From assembly GCA_020328155.1 (NCBI GenBank), contig JAIXMX010000001.1, forward strand, positions 174,889-238,888: a stretch of 64,000 bases of DNA. The letters run 5' to 3'. This document shows positions 10,810 to 20,178 of this stretch, piece after piece. Under the pieces are notes generated by a model that worked only from the letters and a program-made list of their open reading frames with translations, was not told the DNA's origin and ran no database searches. This DNA comes from Candidatus Endomicrobiellum agilis (GTDB lineage Bacteria; Elusimicrobiota; Endomicrobiia; Endomicrobiales; Endomicrobiaceae). Every line of letters starts with the position of its first letter. Positions within the stretch are counted from its first letter, which is position 1. The translations under genes were made by a program, and so were the position numbers.

Positions 10810-11790
10810 ATGTTTAATGAGATGAAAATAAAAAAAATAAATATAGGAGATATCGAACTTGACAATAATATCATCCTTGCTCCTATGGCGGGAATAACAG
10901 ACTTGCCTTTGCGTTGCCTTGCAAAAAGCGGCGGAGCCGGCCTTGTCTATACGGAAATGATGTCGGCGAAAGCGCTTGTCCGCGGTGATGAAAAAACAAA
11001 AAAACTTCTTAAAATAGCAGATAGCGAAAGACCTGTTGCAGCGCAGATTTTTGGCGGCGATGCTTACAGTGTGTCGGAAGCGTCAAAAGTTGTAAGAGAC
11101 GAAGGCGCCGATATTATAGATATTAATCTTGGATGCCCTGCGAAAAAAGTAGCGAAAGCCGGTGCAGGCGCGGAACTTCTCACCAATGAAAAACTTGTTT
11201 CTGAGATTTTAGAATCTGTTGTGAGAAGCGTTGACATACCTGTTACAATTAAAATTCGCACGGGTCTTCTGCCAAGTCAGAATATAGCACCAGAAATTGT
11301 TAAAATAGCGCAGAACTGCGGAATAAAGATGGTTGCGATACACGCGAGGCCTGCTTCGCAGGGACACTCAGGGTCTCCAGATTTAAAATCGTTTGCCGCT
11401 GCCTGTTACAACGCGAATATTCCCGTTGTTGCAAACGGCGGTATTGTCGATGAGAAAACGGCGGCGGATTTTTTGCAGCTGCCTAATTGCGCGGGAATTA
11501 TGATAGGGCGCGGCGCTTTAGGTAATTATTCAATATTTAAAAGACTTAAAGAGTTTTTTAACGATGGCAAAAAGCTGTCTTTGCCGTTAAAAGAAGAAAA
11601 GATGGAGTGGTTAAAGAAACACGCTCAGTATTCTGCGGAACATTACGGTGAGAAAAAAGGATTTATCGTTATGAGAAAAGTTGTCCACTATTATATTAAA
11701 GATCTGCCGAATGCCGCAAAAATACGCGATATGTTTAATAAAAAAGTAGTTACGTTATCAGACTTTAATGAATTGATAAAGCTTATTTAG
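10810..11790 (+). CDS. dusB: tRNA-dihydrouridine synthase
   Basis: LAPMAGITDLPLRCLA; INLGCPAKKV; VVANGGIVDEKTA; MIGRGALGN. Confidence 0.95.
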   Translation: MFNEMKIKKINIGDIELDNNIILAPMAGITDLPLRCLAKSGGAGLVYTEMMSAKALVRGDEKTKKLLKIADSERPVAAQIFGGDAYSVSEASKVVRDEGADIIDINLGCPAKKVAKAGAGAELLTNEKLVSEILESVVRSVDIPVTIKIRTGLLPSQNIAPEIVKIAQNCGIKMVAIHARPASQGHSGSPDLKSFAAACYNANIPVVANGGIVDEKTAADFLQLPNCAGIMIGRGALGNYSIFKRLKEFFNDGKKLSLPLKEEKMEWLKKHAQYSAEHYGEKKGFIVMRKVVHYYIKDLPNAAKIRDMFNKKVVTLSDFNELIKLI

Positions 11791-11995
11791 ATGCGCCGAT
11801 GTGGCTTTTTCAGAAACTCCATTGCGGCGGACGCGTTAAATACAGAGATTAAATACCAAAAGAAGAATAATTTATTCCGACTGGGAAAGAAAAAACCGTT
11901 AAAGTTCCTCTCTGCATAACGGAAGCTTAAGTAAACACAAATACCGCGTGGTTATTCCGTTGTCTTTCATGCTTTAGTCTGTAAGCGTATTTTTA

Positions 11996-12025
11996 TTGAC
12001 AAAAAAGCATAATAATATGTAGAAT
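11996..12025 (+). promoter_or_regulatory. Sigma70-type promoter upstream of pal
   Basis: TTGACA (11996-12001), 18-bp spacer, TAGAAT (12020-12025). Confidence 0.6.
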
Positions 12026-12070
12026 AATCGGCAATTGATAAGCTGAACATAAAAACAGGAGAGCTTTTAA

Positions 12071-12562
12071 ATGAAAAAGTTTTTATTGCCAGCTCTAGCT
12101 GCCATATTTATTTTTACAGCAGGCTGTAAAAAACAGGATATAAAGCGCGACGATGCAGACAGCTTAGAATTAGAAACGGTTGCTTTTACCGACGAGCCGT
12201 CAGTAAGAGTCGATTCTAATAAAGATATAAACCTTAAAACCGTATATTTTGATTTTGACAAAAGCGATTTGACAAAAGATTCTATGGAAACTTTAAAAGA
12301 AAATGCGGCTTATTTGACGAGCAATTCTGACATAAAAGTTGTTCTTGAAGGTCATACTGACGGAAGAGGTACTACCGAATACAACTTGTCATTAGGACAG
12401 CGCAGAGCTTTAAAAGTTAAGGAGTATTATACGCAGCTTGGAGTTGCGGCTAACAGAATTGCGACAACTTCATACGGACGGGAAAAGCCTGTTGATTTAG
12501 TAGATAACGAATCGGCGTGGGCAAAAAACAGAAGAGCGGAAACAAAACCGCTGACGAGATAA
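12071..12562 (+). CDS. pal: Peptidoglycan-associated lipoprotein (OmpA C-terminal domain)
   Basis: Lipobox ...FTAGCKK; VYFDFDKSDLT...LEGHTDGRGTTEYNLSLGQRRA. Confidence 0.92.
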   Translation: MKKFLLPALAAIFIFTAGCKKQDIKRDDADSLELETVAFTDEPSVRVDSNKDINLKTVYFDFDKSDLTKDSMETLKENAAYLTSNSDIKVVLEGHTDGRGTTEYNLSLGQRRALKVKEYYTQLGVAANRIATTSYGREKPVDLVDNESAWAKNRRAETKPLTR

Positions 12563-12568
12563 GAATAA

Positions 12569-13249
12569 ATGAAACGATACGGATTTTTGTTTGTATATTT
12601 TGTATTTGTGGCGCTTACCGTCGGATGTGTTCCATTGAATTCGAATGTAATCACGGACTTAAGGAGCGAAATGTCTCAATTGCAGATACAATACAGGGAG
12701 CTTTGGCAAGATCATGCCGATTTATATGCAAAAGTTGATTCGGCTTGTGTAACGCTTGACGCTCTTAACGCTTCGATACAGGATTTACAGAGTAAAAATT
12801 CTATATTGAAACAGATGATACATGATTTTAAAATTGTTTCAAGCGAAAAGTTAAAAAATAGCCGCAGCGTTATGCCTTCGTCTCTTTATCAGAACGCTTA
12901 TAGCGATTACTCAATGGGGAAATTTGACCTTGCGTATTCGGGGTTTCAGTCGTTTGTAGATAAATATCCTCATGCCGAACTTGCGCCGCAGTCTCAGTTT
13001 TATATGGGCGAATGTTTTTATTCGACGAGTATGTGGGAAAAAGCTTTTGAAGAATACAGAAAAGTAGAACAGCATTATAGTAAATCGAATTTGGTGCCGT
13101 CTGCGAGGCTTAAATCGGCTTTGTGCTGTGAGATGCTTGGTAAAAATGATGAAGCGGCAGACGTCTTTTCGTCAATACTGAAAGATTTTCCGCAAAGTCC
13201 GGAATCTTTAACGGCAAAAGAGAAGATCAAAATACGTAATAATAAATAA
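12569..13249 (+). CDS. cpoB: Tol-Pal system TPR protein CpoB/YbgF-like
   Basis: Lipoprotein-like leader, coiled coil, TPRs (YQNAYSDYSMGKFDLAYSGFQSFVDKYPHAELAPQSQFYMGECFY); within tol-pal block. Confidence 0.85.
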   Translation: MKRYGFLFVYFVFVALTVGCVPLNSNVITDLRSEMSQLQIQYRELWQDHADLYAKVDSACVTLDALNASIQDLQSKNSILKQMIHDFKIVSSEKLKNSRSVMPSSLYQNAYSDYSMGKFDLAYSGFQSFVDKYPHAELAPQSQFYMGECFYSTSMWEKAFEEYRKVEQHYSKSNLVPSARLKSALCCEMLGKNDEAADVFSSILKDFPQSPESLTAKEKIKIRNNK

Positions 13250-14025
13250 TGTTCAAAAGAGATGATTTATTACCTTATTTAATAATTTCAATATTTTTGC
13301 ACATGACGGTGTATTTTTTGTTTCACGGTAAGGAAAAGCCTGTTTTTCTGTCTGCCCCCGTAGAAGTTTCTTTTTATTCTCCGTCTCAGCAGAAAGCAGA
13401 GCAATCGCCGGCTGCGGTTTTTGAAAGAAAAGACGAACAAGTCGCTCTCCCCGTGCGGGAGCGGATAAGAAACAGCGACGCAAAAGAAGATGTTGTCGTA
13501 AGGAAAAAAAAGTTGTCAGAAGAGAACATAGATAGTCGAGAATTCGAAGGAAAATTGGAACCTCAAATCAAAACTGACGCAAAAAAATCAGACGAGCAGT
13601 CCGCGAAGCCTGTTGAAGAAAAAAAAGTTGAAAAGGCGCTGTCCTCAGGAAATAACAGCAATGTTGAAACTTTTCAAGCGCCGGATTCTAACAGACTGCC
13701 TGCCGGGACAGGCTCGCAATATGAAGGACTTTCTTTTGATGTTCGGGATTTTAAATATTCTTATTACAAAGGGCAAATAGTAAGGAAAATAACAAGTTGT
13801 TTGAGACGGTCTAAAAGTTACGAAAAGTTCAGAGTGCTTGTATATTTTAAAATACGAAGAGATGGCACGGCGTTTGATATTTCCGTTAAAGAATCTTCTG
13901 GGAACAGCGAATATGATAAGTATTTTTTAGACACGATACGTCGCGCGTCGCCTTTTCCTGATTTGCCCGATGGTTATGAGGACGATTCTCTGGGTGTTTT
14001 TTTTGAATTTAAATATGGAAATTAA
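13249..14025 (+). CDS. tolA: TonB/TolA-like energy transducer
   Basis: N-terminal TM, charged linker, C-terminal TonB/TolA-like domain; within tol-pal block. Confidence 0.75.
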   Translation: MFKRDDLLPYLIISIFLHMTVYFLFHGKEKPVFLSAPVEVSFYSPSQQKAEQSPAAVFERKDEQVALPVRERIRNSDAKEDVVVRKKKLSEENIDSREFEGKLEPQIKTDAKKSDEQSAKPVEEKKVEKALSSGNNSNVETFQAPDSNRLPAGTGSQYEGLSFDVRDFKYSYYKGQIVRKITSCLRRSKSYEKFRVLVYFKIRRDGTAFDISVKESSGNSEYDKYFLDTIRRASPFPDLPDGYEDDSLGVFFEFKYGN

Positions 14026-14040
14026 AATATTAAAATAATA

Positions 14041-15330
14041 ATGAAAAAAATTTTTTTCTTTATTCTCGCGGTTTTGTTTTCCGCTGTGGCGGTCTATGCT
14101 CAAGTTGATGTTTATCTTTCTCTTTCCGCGACGGGGAAAAGATCTGATATTGCCATAGAATATTTTGTTGCCGCGGATGGAAAAGCCGACACCGTAAAAT
14201 ATGCAAAACTCTTAAAAGAAATAATAGAAAACGATCTCATTTTTTCCAGATATTTCAATATAGTGCAAGACATACCTAAGAATACGGAGAACACTTTAGA
14301 AGAGAGACTGTTTTCGTGGGAAAAGAAAGGAGCGTCGGTTCTTCTTACGGCTTCCGTGTCTATTGACGGGGATAAACTCGTCCTTGAGTCGAATTTGCTT
14401 GACGTTGCCACCGGAGAAACAATATGGAAGCGCAAGTATAAAAATGAGATTTTAAATTACAGATATATGTCTCATGAAATAAGCGATGAAATTGTGCGAA
14501 AATTTACGGGCGAAACCGGCATAGCGCGTTCAAAAATAGTTTTTGTAAATGACGGCACAAGATTTAAAGAGTTGTATATTATTGATTACGATGGATATAA
14601 TCTGCGCAGGCTCACTAAAGACAATAAAATAAATATTCTTCCTAAATGGTCACCGGATGGAAAGCAGATAATTTATACAAGTTATCTCTACAATAATCCT
14701 GATTTATTTGTGTTGGATCTTGTCAAAAACAGACGCAGCATTATCTCAAAGTATCAGGGATTAAATGCCAGCGGTTCATTTTCTCCGGACGGCAAAAAAA
14801 TACTCCTGACTTTATCACGAGGCAGGTATCCGAATTTGTATCTTATAAATATGTCCGGCGAAATACTGCAGAGGATGACCGAAGGTTCATATATTGATAC
14901 GAGTCCGTCTTTCGCTCCTAACGGACAGGAGGTAGTGTTTATTTCAGACAGACCCGGCTATCCACAGCTCTATATAATGAGCATTGACGGTGGAAATATA
15001 AGAAGACTTACGACAAGCGGTTTCTGCGATTCTCCTTCGTGGTCTCCGCGTGGCGATAAAATTGTTTTTACAATGAGGCAATCGAAAGGAAATTATGATT
15101 TGTATGTCTATGATTTGCCTACCGCAAAAATAACAAAACTTACAAATAACCATAGAAACAACGAAAATCCGACATGGTCGCCGGACGGAAGATTTGTCAC
15201 ATTTTATTCAAATATATCGGGTAAAGGCGAAATTTATATAATGGCTATCGACGGATCGGGCATAAGAAAACTTGTGGAACTTCCGGGTACATCTTATACT
15301 CCGTCATGGTCTCCTACTTTAACTAGATAG
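14041..15330 (+). CDS. tolB: Tol-Pal beta-propeller protein TolB
   Basis: Signal peptide; repeated PxWSPDGxxIxxxS propeller motifs. Confidence 0.94.
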   Translation: MKKIFFFILAVLFSAVAVYAQVDVYLSLSATGKRSDIAIEYFVAADGKADTVKYAKLLKEIIENDLIFSRYFNIVQDIPKNTENTLEERLFSWEKKGASVLLTASVSIDGDKLVLESNLLDVATGETIWKRKYKNEILNYRYMSHEISDEIVRKFTGETGIARSKIVFVNDGTRFKELYIIDYDGYNLRRLTKDNKINILPKWSPDGKQIIYTSYLYNNPDLFVLDLVKNRRSIISKYQGLNASGSFSPDGKKILLTLSRGRYPNLYLINMSGEILQRMTEGSYIDTSPSFAPNGQEVVFISDRPGYPQLYIMSIDGGNIRRLTTSGFCDSPSWSPRGDKIVFTMRQSKGNYDLYVYDLPTAKITKLTNNHRNNENPTWSPDGRFVTFYSNISGKGEIYIMAIDGSGIRKLVELPGTSYTPSWSPTLTR

Positions 15331-15355
15331 AGATTTCTTATACAAGAGGATAGAA

Positions 15356-15994
15356 ATGTTTGAGGGGAAAAATTTTATAGATATACTTAATATGGGCGGT
15401 TGGACTCTTTTCGTGCTTTTAGGTGCGTCAATTCTTTCAATAACAGTCATTTGTTTTAAGTCGGTTGAGTTCTGGACGAAGTCAAAAGTGACAAGGTCTC
15501 AATTTGTGCATAGACTGGTGGAAAAAATTAAAAAGGACAGATTTGAAGATGTTGTTGATTTCTGCGATACGGTTGATTCTCCTCTGGCGCCGGTTGCAAA
15601 GGCGGGCATAATTGCTTTTAAAGAAAATGAAGGAAATATCGGCGAATCTATGGAGAGGGAGATAATGATTCAGACCGTAAAGCTTGAACAGTTTACCACT
15701 ATTTTAGGGACGCTGGGGAGCGTTGCGGTTTATATAGGCTTGTTCGGAACGGTTTTAGGTATTATAAGAGCGTTTCATGATATTTCCAAAATGGGTTCAG
15801 GTGGCATATCGGTTGTTATAGGCGGTGTTTCAGAAGCGCTTATTGCGACGGCAGCGGGTCTTTTTGTTGCAATTCCCGCGGTTATCGCTTATAACTTTTT
15901 TACAAAACTCATAGATAAATTTATTGTAAATATGGAATACTGTTCTTCCGCAGTTGAAGACACTCTGAAAGGAAAAACAGGCAAATGGCTTTAA
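15356..15994 (+). CDS. tolQ: TolQ/ExbB/MotA family proton channel
   Basis: LGTLGSVAVYIGLFGTVLGIIRAFHDIS...GGVSEALIATAAGLFVAIPAVIAYN. Confidence 0.93.
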   Translation: MFEGKNFIDILNMGGWTLFVLLGASILSITVICFKSVEFWTKSKVTRSQFVHRLVEKIKKDRFEDVVDFCDTVDSPLAPVAKAGIIAFKENEGNIGESMEREIMIQTVKLEQFTTILGTLGSVAVYIGLFGTVLGIIRAFHDISKMGSGGISVVIGGVSEALIATAAGLFVAIPAVIAYNFFTKLIDKFIVNMEYCSSAVEDTLKGKTGKWL

Positions 15995-16389
15995 ACAGAA
16001 AGAGAAATGCTGTTATGTCGGAAATCAATATAACGCCGTTTACCGACGTTGTTCTTGTGCTTCTTATTATTTTTATGATAACCACGCCTATGCTTATGCA
16101 GCCGAGCATAAAAGTTAATCTTCCCAAAACACAAATATCCGATAGCGAGGATGCCTCAAATATAGAAGTTTTGATTTCAAAAAATGGATATGTTTATGTT
16201 GAAGGAAAACAAATACATAATTCAAATGTTGAAAGTGTGATGCGCAATATGGTGTCTTCGCATACAAGTAAAACTGTAGTTATAAAGGGCGACAAAGAAG
16301 TTCAATACGATTACATAATACAGTTTATGGATAAAGCTAAAAAGGCAGGGGCAATCAAATTTGCTCTTGCGGTTGACAATAATAATTAA
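15985..16389 (+). CDS. tolR: TolR/ExbD family protein
   Basis: MSEINITPFTDVVLVLLIIFMITTPML; overlaps tolQ end. Confidence 0.93.
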   Translation: MALNRKRNAVMSEINITPFTDVVLVLLIIFMITTPMLMQPSIKVNLPKTQISDSEDASNIEVLISKNGYVYVEGKQIHNSNVESVMRNMVSSHTSKTVVIKGDKEVQYDYIIQFMDKAKKAGAIKFALAVDNNN

Positions 16390-16510
16390 AGTAGGACACA
16401 ACTGAGATGTCTATCCGTTCACTATAGAGAGACTAAAATTGTTTGCTGTCATGCAAATCGTATGAATTCATAGTTTGTCAATATTTACATTGGATATTGC
16501 GGTGCAGTAA

Positions 16511-17093
16511 ATGAAAGCGTTGAGATCATCAAACTTACTGTTGATTTGTTTGTTTCTAATTATGGGTTCAAGCTTTATATTTTATTCGTCGATGTCGCTT
16601 TATGATTTGATAGCGGGACAGCAGTCGCCCAATTTTTCTCCGACATGACCTAAAAACGAAACTTTTTTATTCTTTGCCGTTTTGTATATTGATATTAAAC
16701 AGAGATCTTTATCGCCCGGTCGTAATTTCGTGGGTTTTATGGGTTACAGTCGCCGCGTTAATCTATTGTTTAGCCAACGGGAAACAACCGAAACAAATTT
16801 TAAACAATGTATTCTATTCGCTGATGATTCTTGCAAAGGTTATGTCGCGGTTGGCATTCATTTGCATACAATAAGCTCACATGACAATGTTGCTCCTGCC
16901 GGAGTGAGTTTAAAAACACATTTAAGTCATAAGTCAGGTGTTTGATGCTTTCTCTGATATGGAACATAATCAAATATGTTTGGATTGCAATTGTATTTTT
17001 TATTTTTACAAGTAGATTTTTTAATTATATAAAAAAGTATTTGCCGCTTGTTATGGCTGCGATTTTTGCGTCAGTTGCTGCTTATTTCTATTA
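16511..17093 (+). pseudogene. Decayed polytopic membrane protein gene, possibly FtsW/RodA-like N-terminus
   Basis: MKALRSSNLLLICLFLIMGSSFIFYSSMSLYDLIAGQQSPNFSPT* followed by frame-shifted hydrophobic stretches; weak resemblance only. Confidence 0.3.
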
Positions 17094-17502
17094 ATCGTAA
17101 AAGCGGTTGTGCGGGCCGATACGAACAAAATTATAATGAGTTTGATAATGCCTGTTTTGGCGCTGTTTGGTGTATTATGGATTATTTTGTGGAGAATTAA
17201 TGGCAATAGTGGCAGTTTGTAAAAGTTGAGTTTATTTTACGGTGTCTCTTATTGTTTTGCCAGCCGCAGTTTTTGTGTGAAAACGGTGGAAAAAAAATAA
17301 TTTCGTAAAAAAATAGCTACGAGGTATTTTCCGCAAATCTTATTGAAAAAGCAGATGCGTTTTTTCTAGAGTTGCCGGCATAGAGAAAGTGGCGGAAGAA
17401 CTTATTATGGTGCTTATTCTGTGTAGTTGACAGGTGCAACTGTCAACGCTTTTATGCCTCTTAGATGGCGGATATCGGGAAAAGTGCGAAGGGAAAAAAC
17501 GA

Positions 17503-17958
17503 ATGATAAAGAAACTGCTAAAGTTTTTATTTACCGATGGTATTTTAAAAAAAGATATTGCTTTTTTGAAAAAGATTGTTTTATTTAAGAATCTTTCAGA
17601 AAAGCATTTGGCGAAAGTGGCGTTGATTGTTTTTAAGAAAACTTACCTTGCCGGGGAAAAAATTTATGAAGTTCATCAGGAAGCGAACGTTGTTTACATA
17701 GTTAAAAGTGGGCATGTCAGATTGAATGCCGGCAGTGATGGCAAATTTGTTGAAGCCGGAGATTTTTTCGGCGAGATTTCTTTAATCGGGAGCTATAAGC
17801 ATAATTGTAGCGCGGTTGCTTTGAAAGACAGCGAACTCCATCTTATATACCGTGCAAAGTTTGACGATATGTTCTCGTCGAACGGCAAGGCGGGGTTGGT
17901 GATAATGAAAAACCTCGCGTTAATATTTGCAAAAAGACTTGAGTATTCTGAGATTTAG
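17503..17958 (+). CDS. Cyclic nucleotide-binding domain (CRP/FNR-like effector domain) protein
   Basis: cNMP-fold pattern: AGEKIYEVHQEANVVYIVKSGHVRLN...GDFFGEISLIGSYKHNCSAVALKDSEL; no obvious HTH; ATG 17503 preferred. Confidence 0.8.
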   Translation: MIKKLLKFLFTDGILKKDIAFLKKIVLFKNLSEKHLAKVALIVFKKTYLAGEKIYEVHQEANVVYIVKSGHVRLNAGSDGKFVEAGDFFGEISLIGSYKHNCSAVALKDSELHLIYRAKFDDMFSSNGKAGLVIMKNLALIFAKRLEYSEI

Positions 17959-18038
17959 AAAATAGCCGCTGCCGTAATTCTAAAAAGGCGGGATTTTTGA
18001 AGTATTAGCAGACGTAAAAATAATGTATAGGGGAAACG

Positions 18039-19082
18039 GTGACAGAATCATCAGAAAATAGAGTTTTTGTTATTATAGTGATGATTTTTCTTGCAGTTGG
18101 CTTGTTTTTGTATTTTGCAAGAGGTATTCTCGCTCCTTTTATCGTAGCTGCATTTATCGCGTATTTAATGTCTCCGCTGATTGTAAAAATACAGTCTTAC
18201 GGTTACAGGAGATGGGTAGGAGTTGCGGTAATCGCATTTATTCTTGCTGTTGCTCTTGTTGCTTTTTTGATAATTTTTATTCCTCTGTTAATCAGTGAAA
18301 TTGAGAAATTTAAGTCCAGCTCTTCGGATTATTACAAATATTTTTTAAATTATTTTGGCGCTATAAGAGCAAAAATTGAAATGACTATCCCCGCAATCAA
18401 AAGCTATAATATTTCAAGTATGGTCATTGAAAAAATCCACAGTTTTATAGTCTCAACAGTGCAGCAGTTGCCCGCGTATCTTATGAATATTTTTTCGGTT
18501 TTTTCAATTATAGTTTTAATCCCGATGCTTGTTTTTTTTATGTTGCTTGGCGGAGATAAAAGCGTAAATGCGGCTTTAAATTTTCTCCCGTCAAAATATA
18601 TTGAGACGGTTCTCTCCGTTGTTTATGAAGTGGATGCTGTTTTGGGAAGATTTGTGCGCGGGCAGCTCATAGAGGCTTTTTTTGTGGGTATTGCGTCCGT
18701 AATATTTTTGAGTGTGTTGGGTGTTAATTTTGCATTAATTATCGGAACTATTGCGGGATTTGCGAATATAATTCCTTATCTAGGTCCTTTTGTGGGGCTA
18801 GTTTTAGCCCTTGCGGTGGGAGTTGTGCAGTTTCAAACTTTTGCGATAGCAGTAAAAATAACTATTGTGTATGCATTAATACAATTTTTAGATAACAATT
18901 TAGTACAGCCTCTTGTTGTGGGATATAAGTTAAATTTGGGTCCTGTTGCGATGGTCTTTGCGATGCTGTCGGGCGGGCAAATCTTTGGTTTTTTGGGTAT
19001 GATATTTGCTGTTCCGGTTATAGCAGTAATTAAAATGATTTTTATAATGTTCATACAAAAATGTAACGGAGCGGAAGTGTAG
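18039..19082 (+). CDS. AI-2E family transporter (PerM-like)
   Basis: 8-TM pattern; GTIAGFANIIPYLGPFVGLVLAL; DNNLVQPLVVG (GTG start). Confidence 0.88.
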   Translation: MTESSENRVFVIIVMIFLAVGLFLYFARGILAPFIVAAFIAYLMSPLIVKIQSYGYRRWVGVAVIAFILAVALVAFLIIFIPLLISEIEKFKSSSSDYYKYFLNYFGAIRAKIEMTIPAIKSYNISSMVIEKIHSFIVSTVQQLPAYLMNIFSVFSIIVLIPMLVFFMLLGGDKSVNAALNFLPSKYIETVLSVVYEVDAVLGRFVRGQLIEAFFVGIASVIFLSVLGVNFALIIGTIAGFANIIPYLGPFVGLVLALAVGVVQFQTFAIAVKITIVYALIQFLDNNLVQPLVVGYKLNLGPVAMVFAMLSGGQIFGFLGMIFAVPVIAVIKMIFIMFIQKCNGAEV

Positions 19083-19142
19083 GATAGGTATTTAGGTAAA
19101 TTTATACCGGTTATTTATTATGCGTTGTATCAGGAGAATTCA

Positions 19143-20105
19143 ATGGCAAAAAAAATAGGTGTTATAACTTCAGGCGGAGATGCGCCGGGAATGAATGCAG
19201 CCGTCAGAGCCGTCGTGCGGCAAGGGATTTTTTTTGGATATCAGATGATAGGCATAAAGAGGGGATTTAAAGGGCTTCTTGACGACGAATTTGTAACGCT
19301 TACTTTGCGATCGGTAAGCGGCATAATAAACATGGGCGGAACAATGCTGCATACTGGAAGGTGTCCTGAGACAAAAACAAAAACCGGAATGGGCAGAGCT
19401 GTTAAGGCGATAAAAGAGATTGGTTTGGAAGGCTTGATAATTATAGGAGGAGACGGTTCTTTGGCGGCGGGCAACGTCTTGTCAAAGTATGGAGTAAAAG
19501 TTATAAATATTGCCGCGTCTATTGATAACGACATATACGGTACTGATGAGACTATAGGTTATGACACAGCTTTAAATACTGCCGTGGAAGCTATAGATAA
19601 GATAAGAGACACTGCTAAAAGCCACGACAGAGTTTTTGTGGTTGAAATTATGGGCAGGGAGCATGGGTTTTTAACCGTTGATGTCGGACTTGCGGCCGGC
19701 TGCGAATTTATAGTGGTGCCGGAAATGAAAGTTGATATGCAAAAACTTGCTGCGGAACTCAAGAAAGGAAAAGACAAAGGAAAAACATCTGAAATTATAG
19801 CTTTTGCCGAAGGCTGTGGTCTTTCGGGCGATTTTGCAAAAAAGGTGGGCAAACTTACGGGTTTAGAAGTAAGGGTAAGCAATCTCGGGTATATACAGCG
19901 CGGCGGAAGACCTACTGCAAGGACGAGAATACTTGCTTCGAAGTTCGGATATACCGCAATGGATCTTTTTCATAAGGGAAAAACAAATCTCCTCGTAGGA
20001 ATAACTGATGGCGCTGTGTCTGCGATACCGATTCATAAAGCTGTAAAATATGAAAAGAAATTTGACGTGCAGACGGTAAAAGTATTGAGGAGTTTATCGG
20101 TTTAA
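19143..20105 (+). CDS. pfkA: 6-phosphofructokinase
   Basis: GVITSGGDAPGMNAAVRAVVR; IGGDGSL; ASIDNDIYGTDETIGYDTAL; EIMGREHGFL. Confidence 0.96.
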   Translation: MAKKIGVITSGGDAPGMNAAVRAVVRQGIFFGYQMIGIKRGFKGLLDDEFVTLTLRSVSGIINMGGTMLHTGRCPETKTKTGMGRAVKAIKEIGLEGLIIIGGDGSLAAGNVLSKYGVKVINIAASIDNDIYGTDETIGYDTALNTAVEAIDKIRDTAKSHDRVFVVEIMGREHGFLTVDVGLAAGCEFIVVPEMKVDMQKLAAELKKGKDKGKTSEIIAFAEGCGLSGDFAKKVGKLTGLEVRVSNLGYIQRGGRPTARTRILASKFGYTAMDLFHKGKTNLLVGITDGAVSAIPIHKAVKYEKKFDVQTVKVLRSLSV

Positions 20106-20178
20106 TATCACTGTTTGTCATTCTCAAAAGCACGGCGGTAAAACTGCAAAGCGTTGAAAAATCTGAAAAGGAAAGTAG

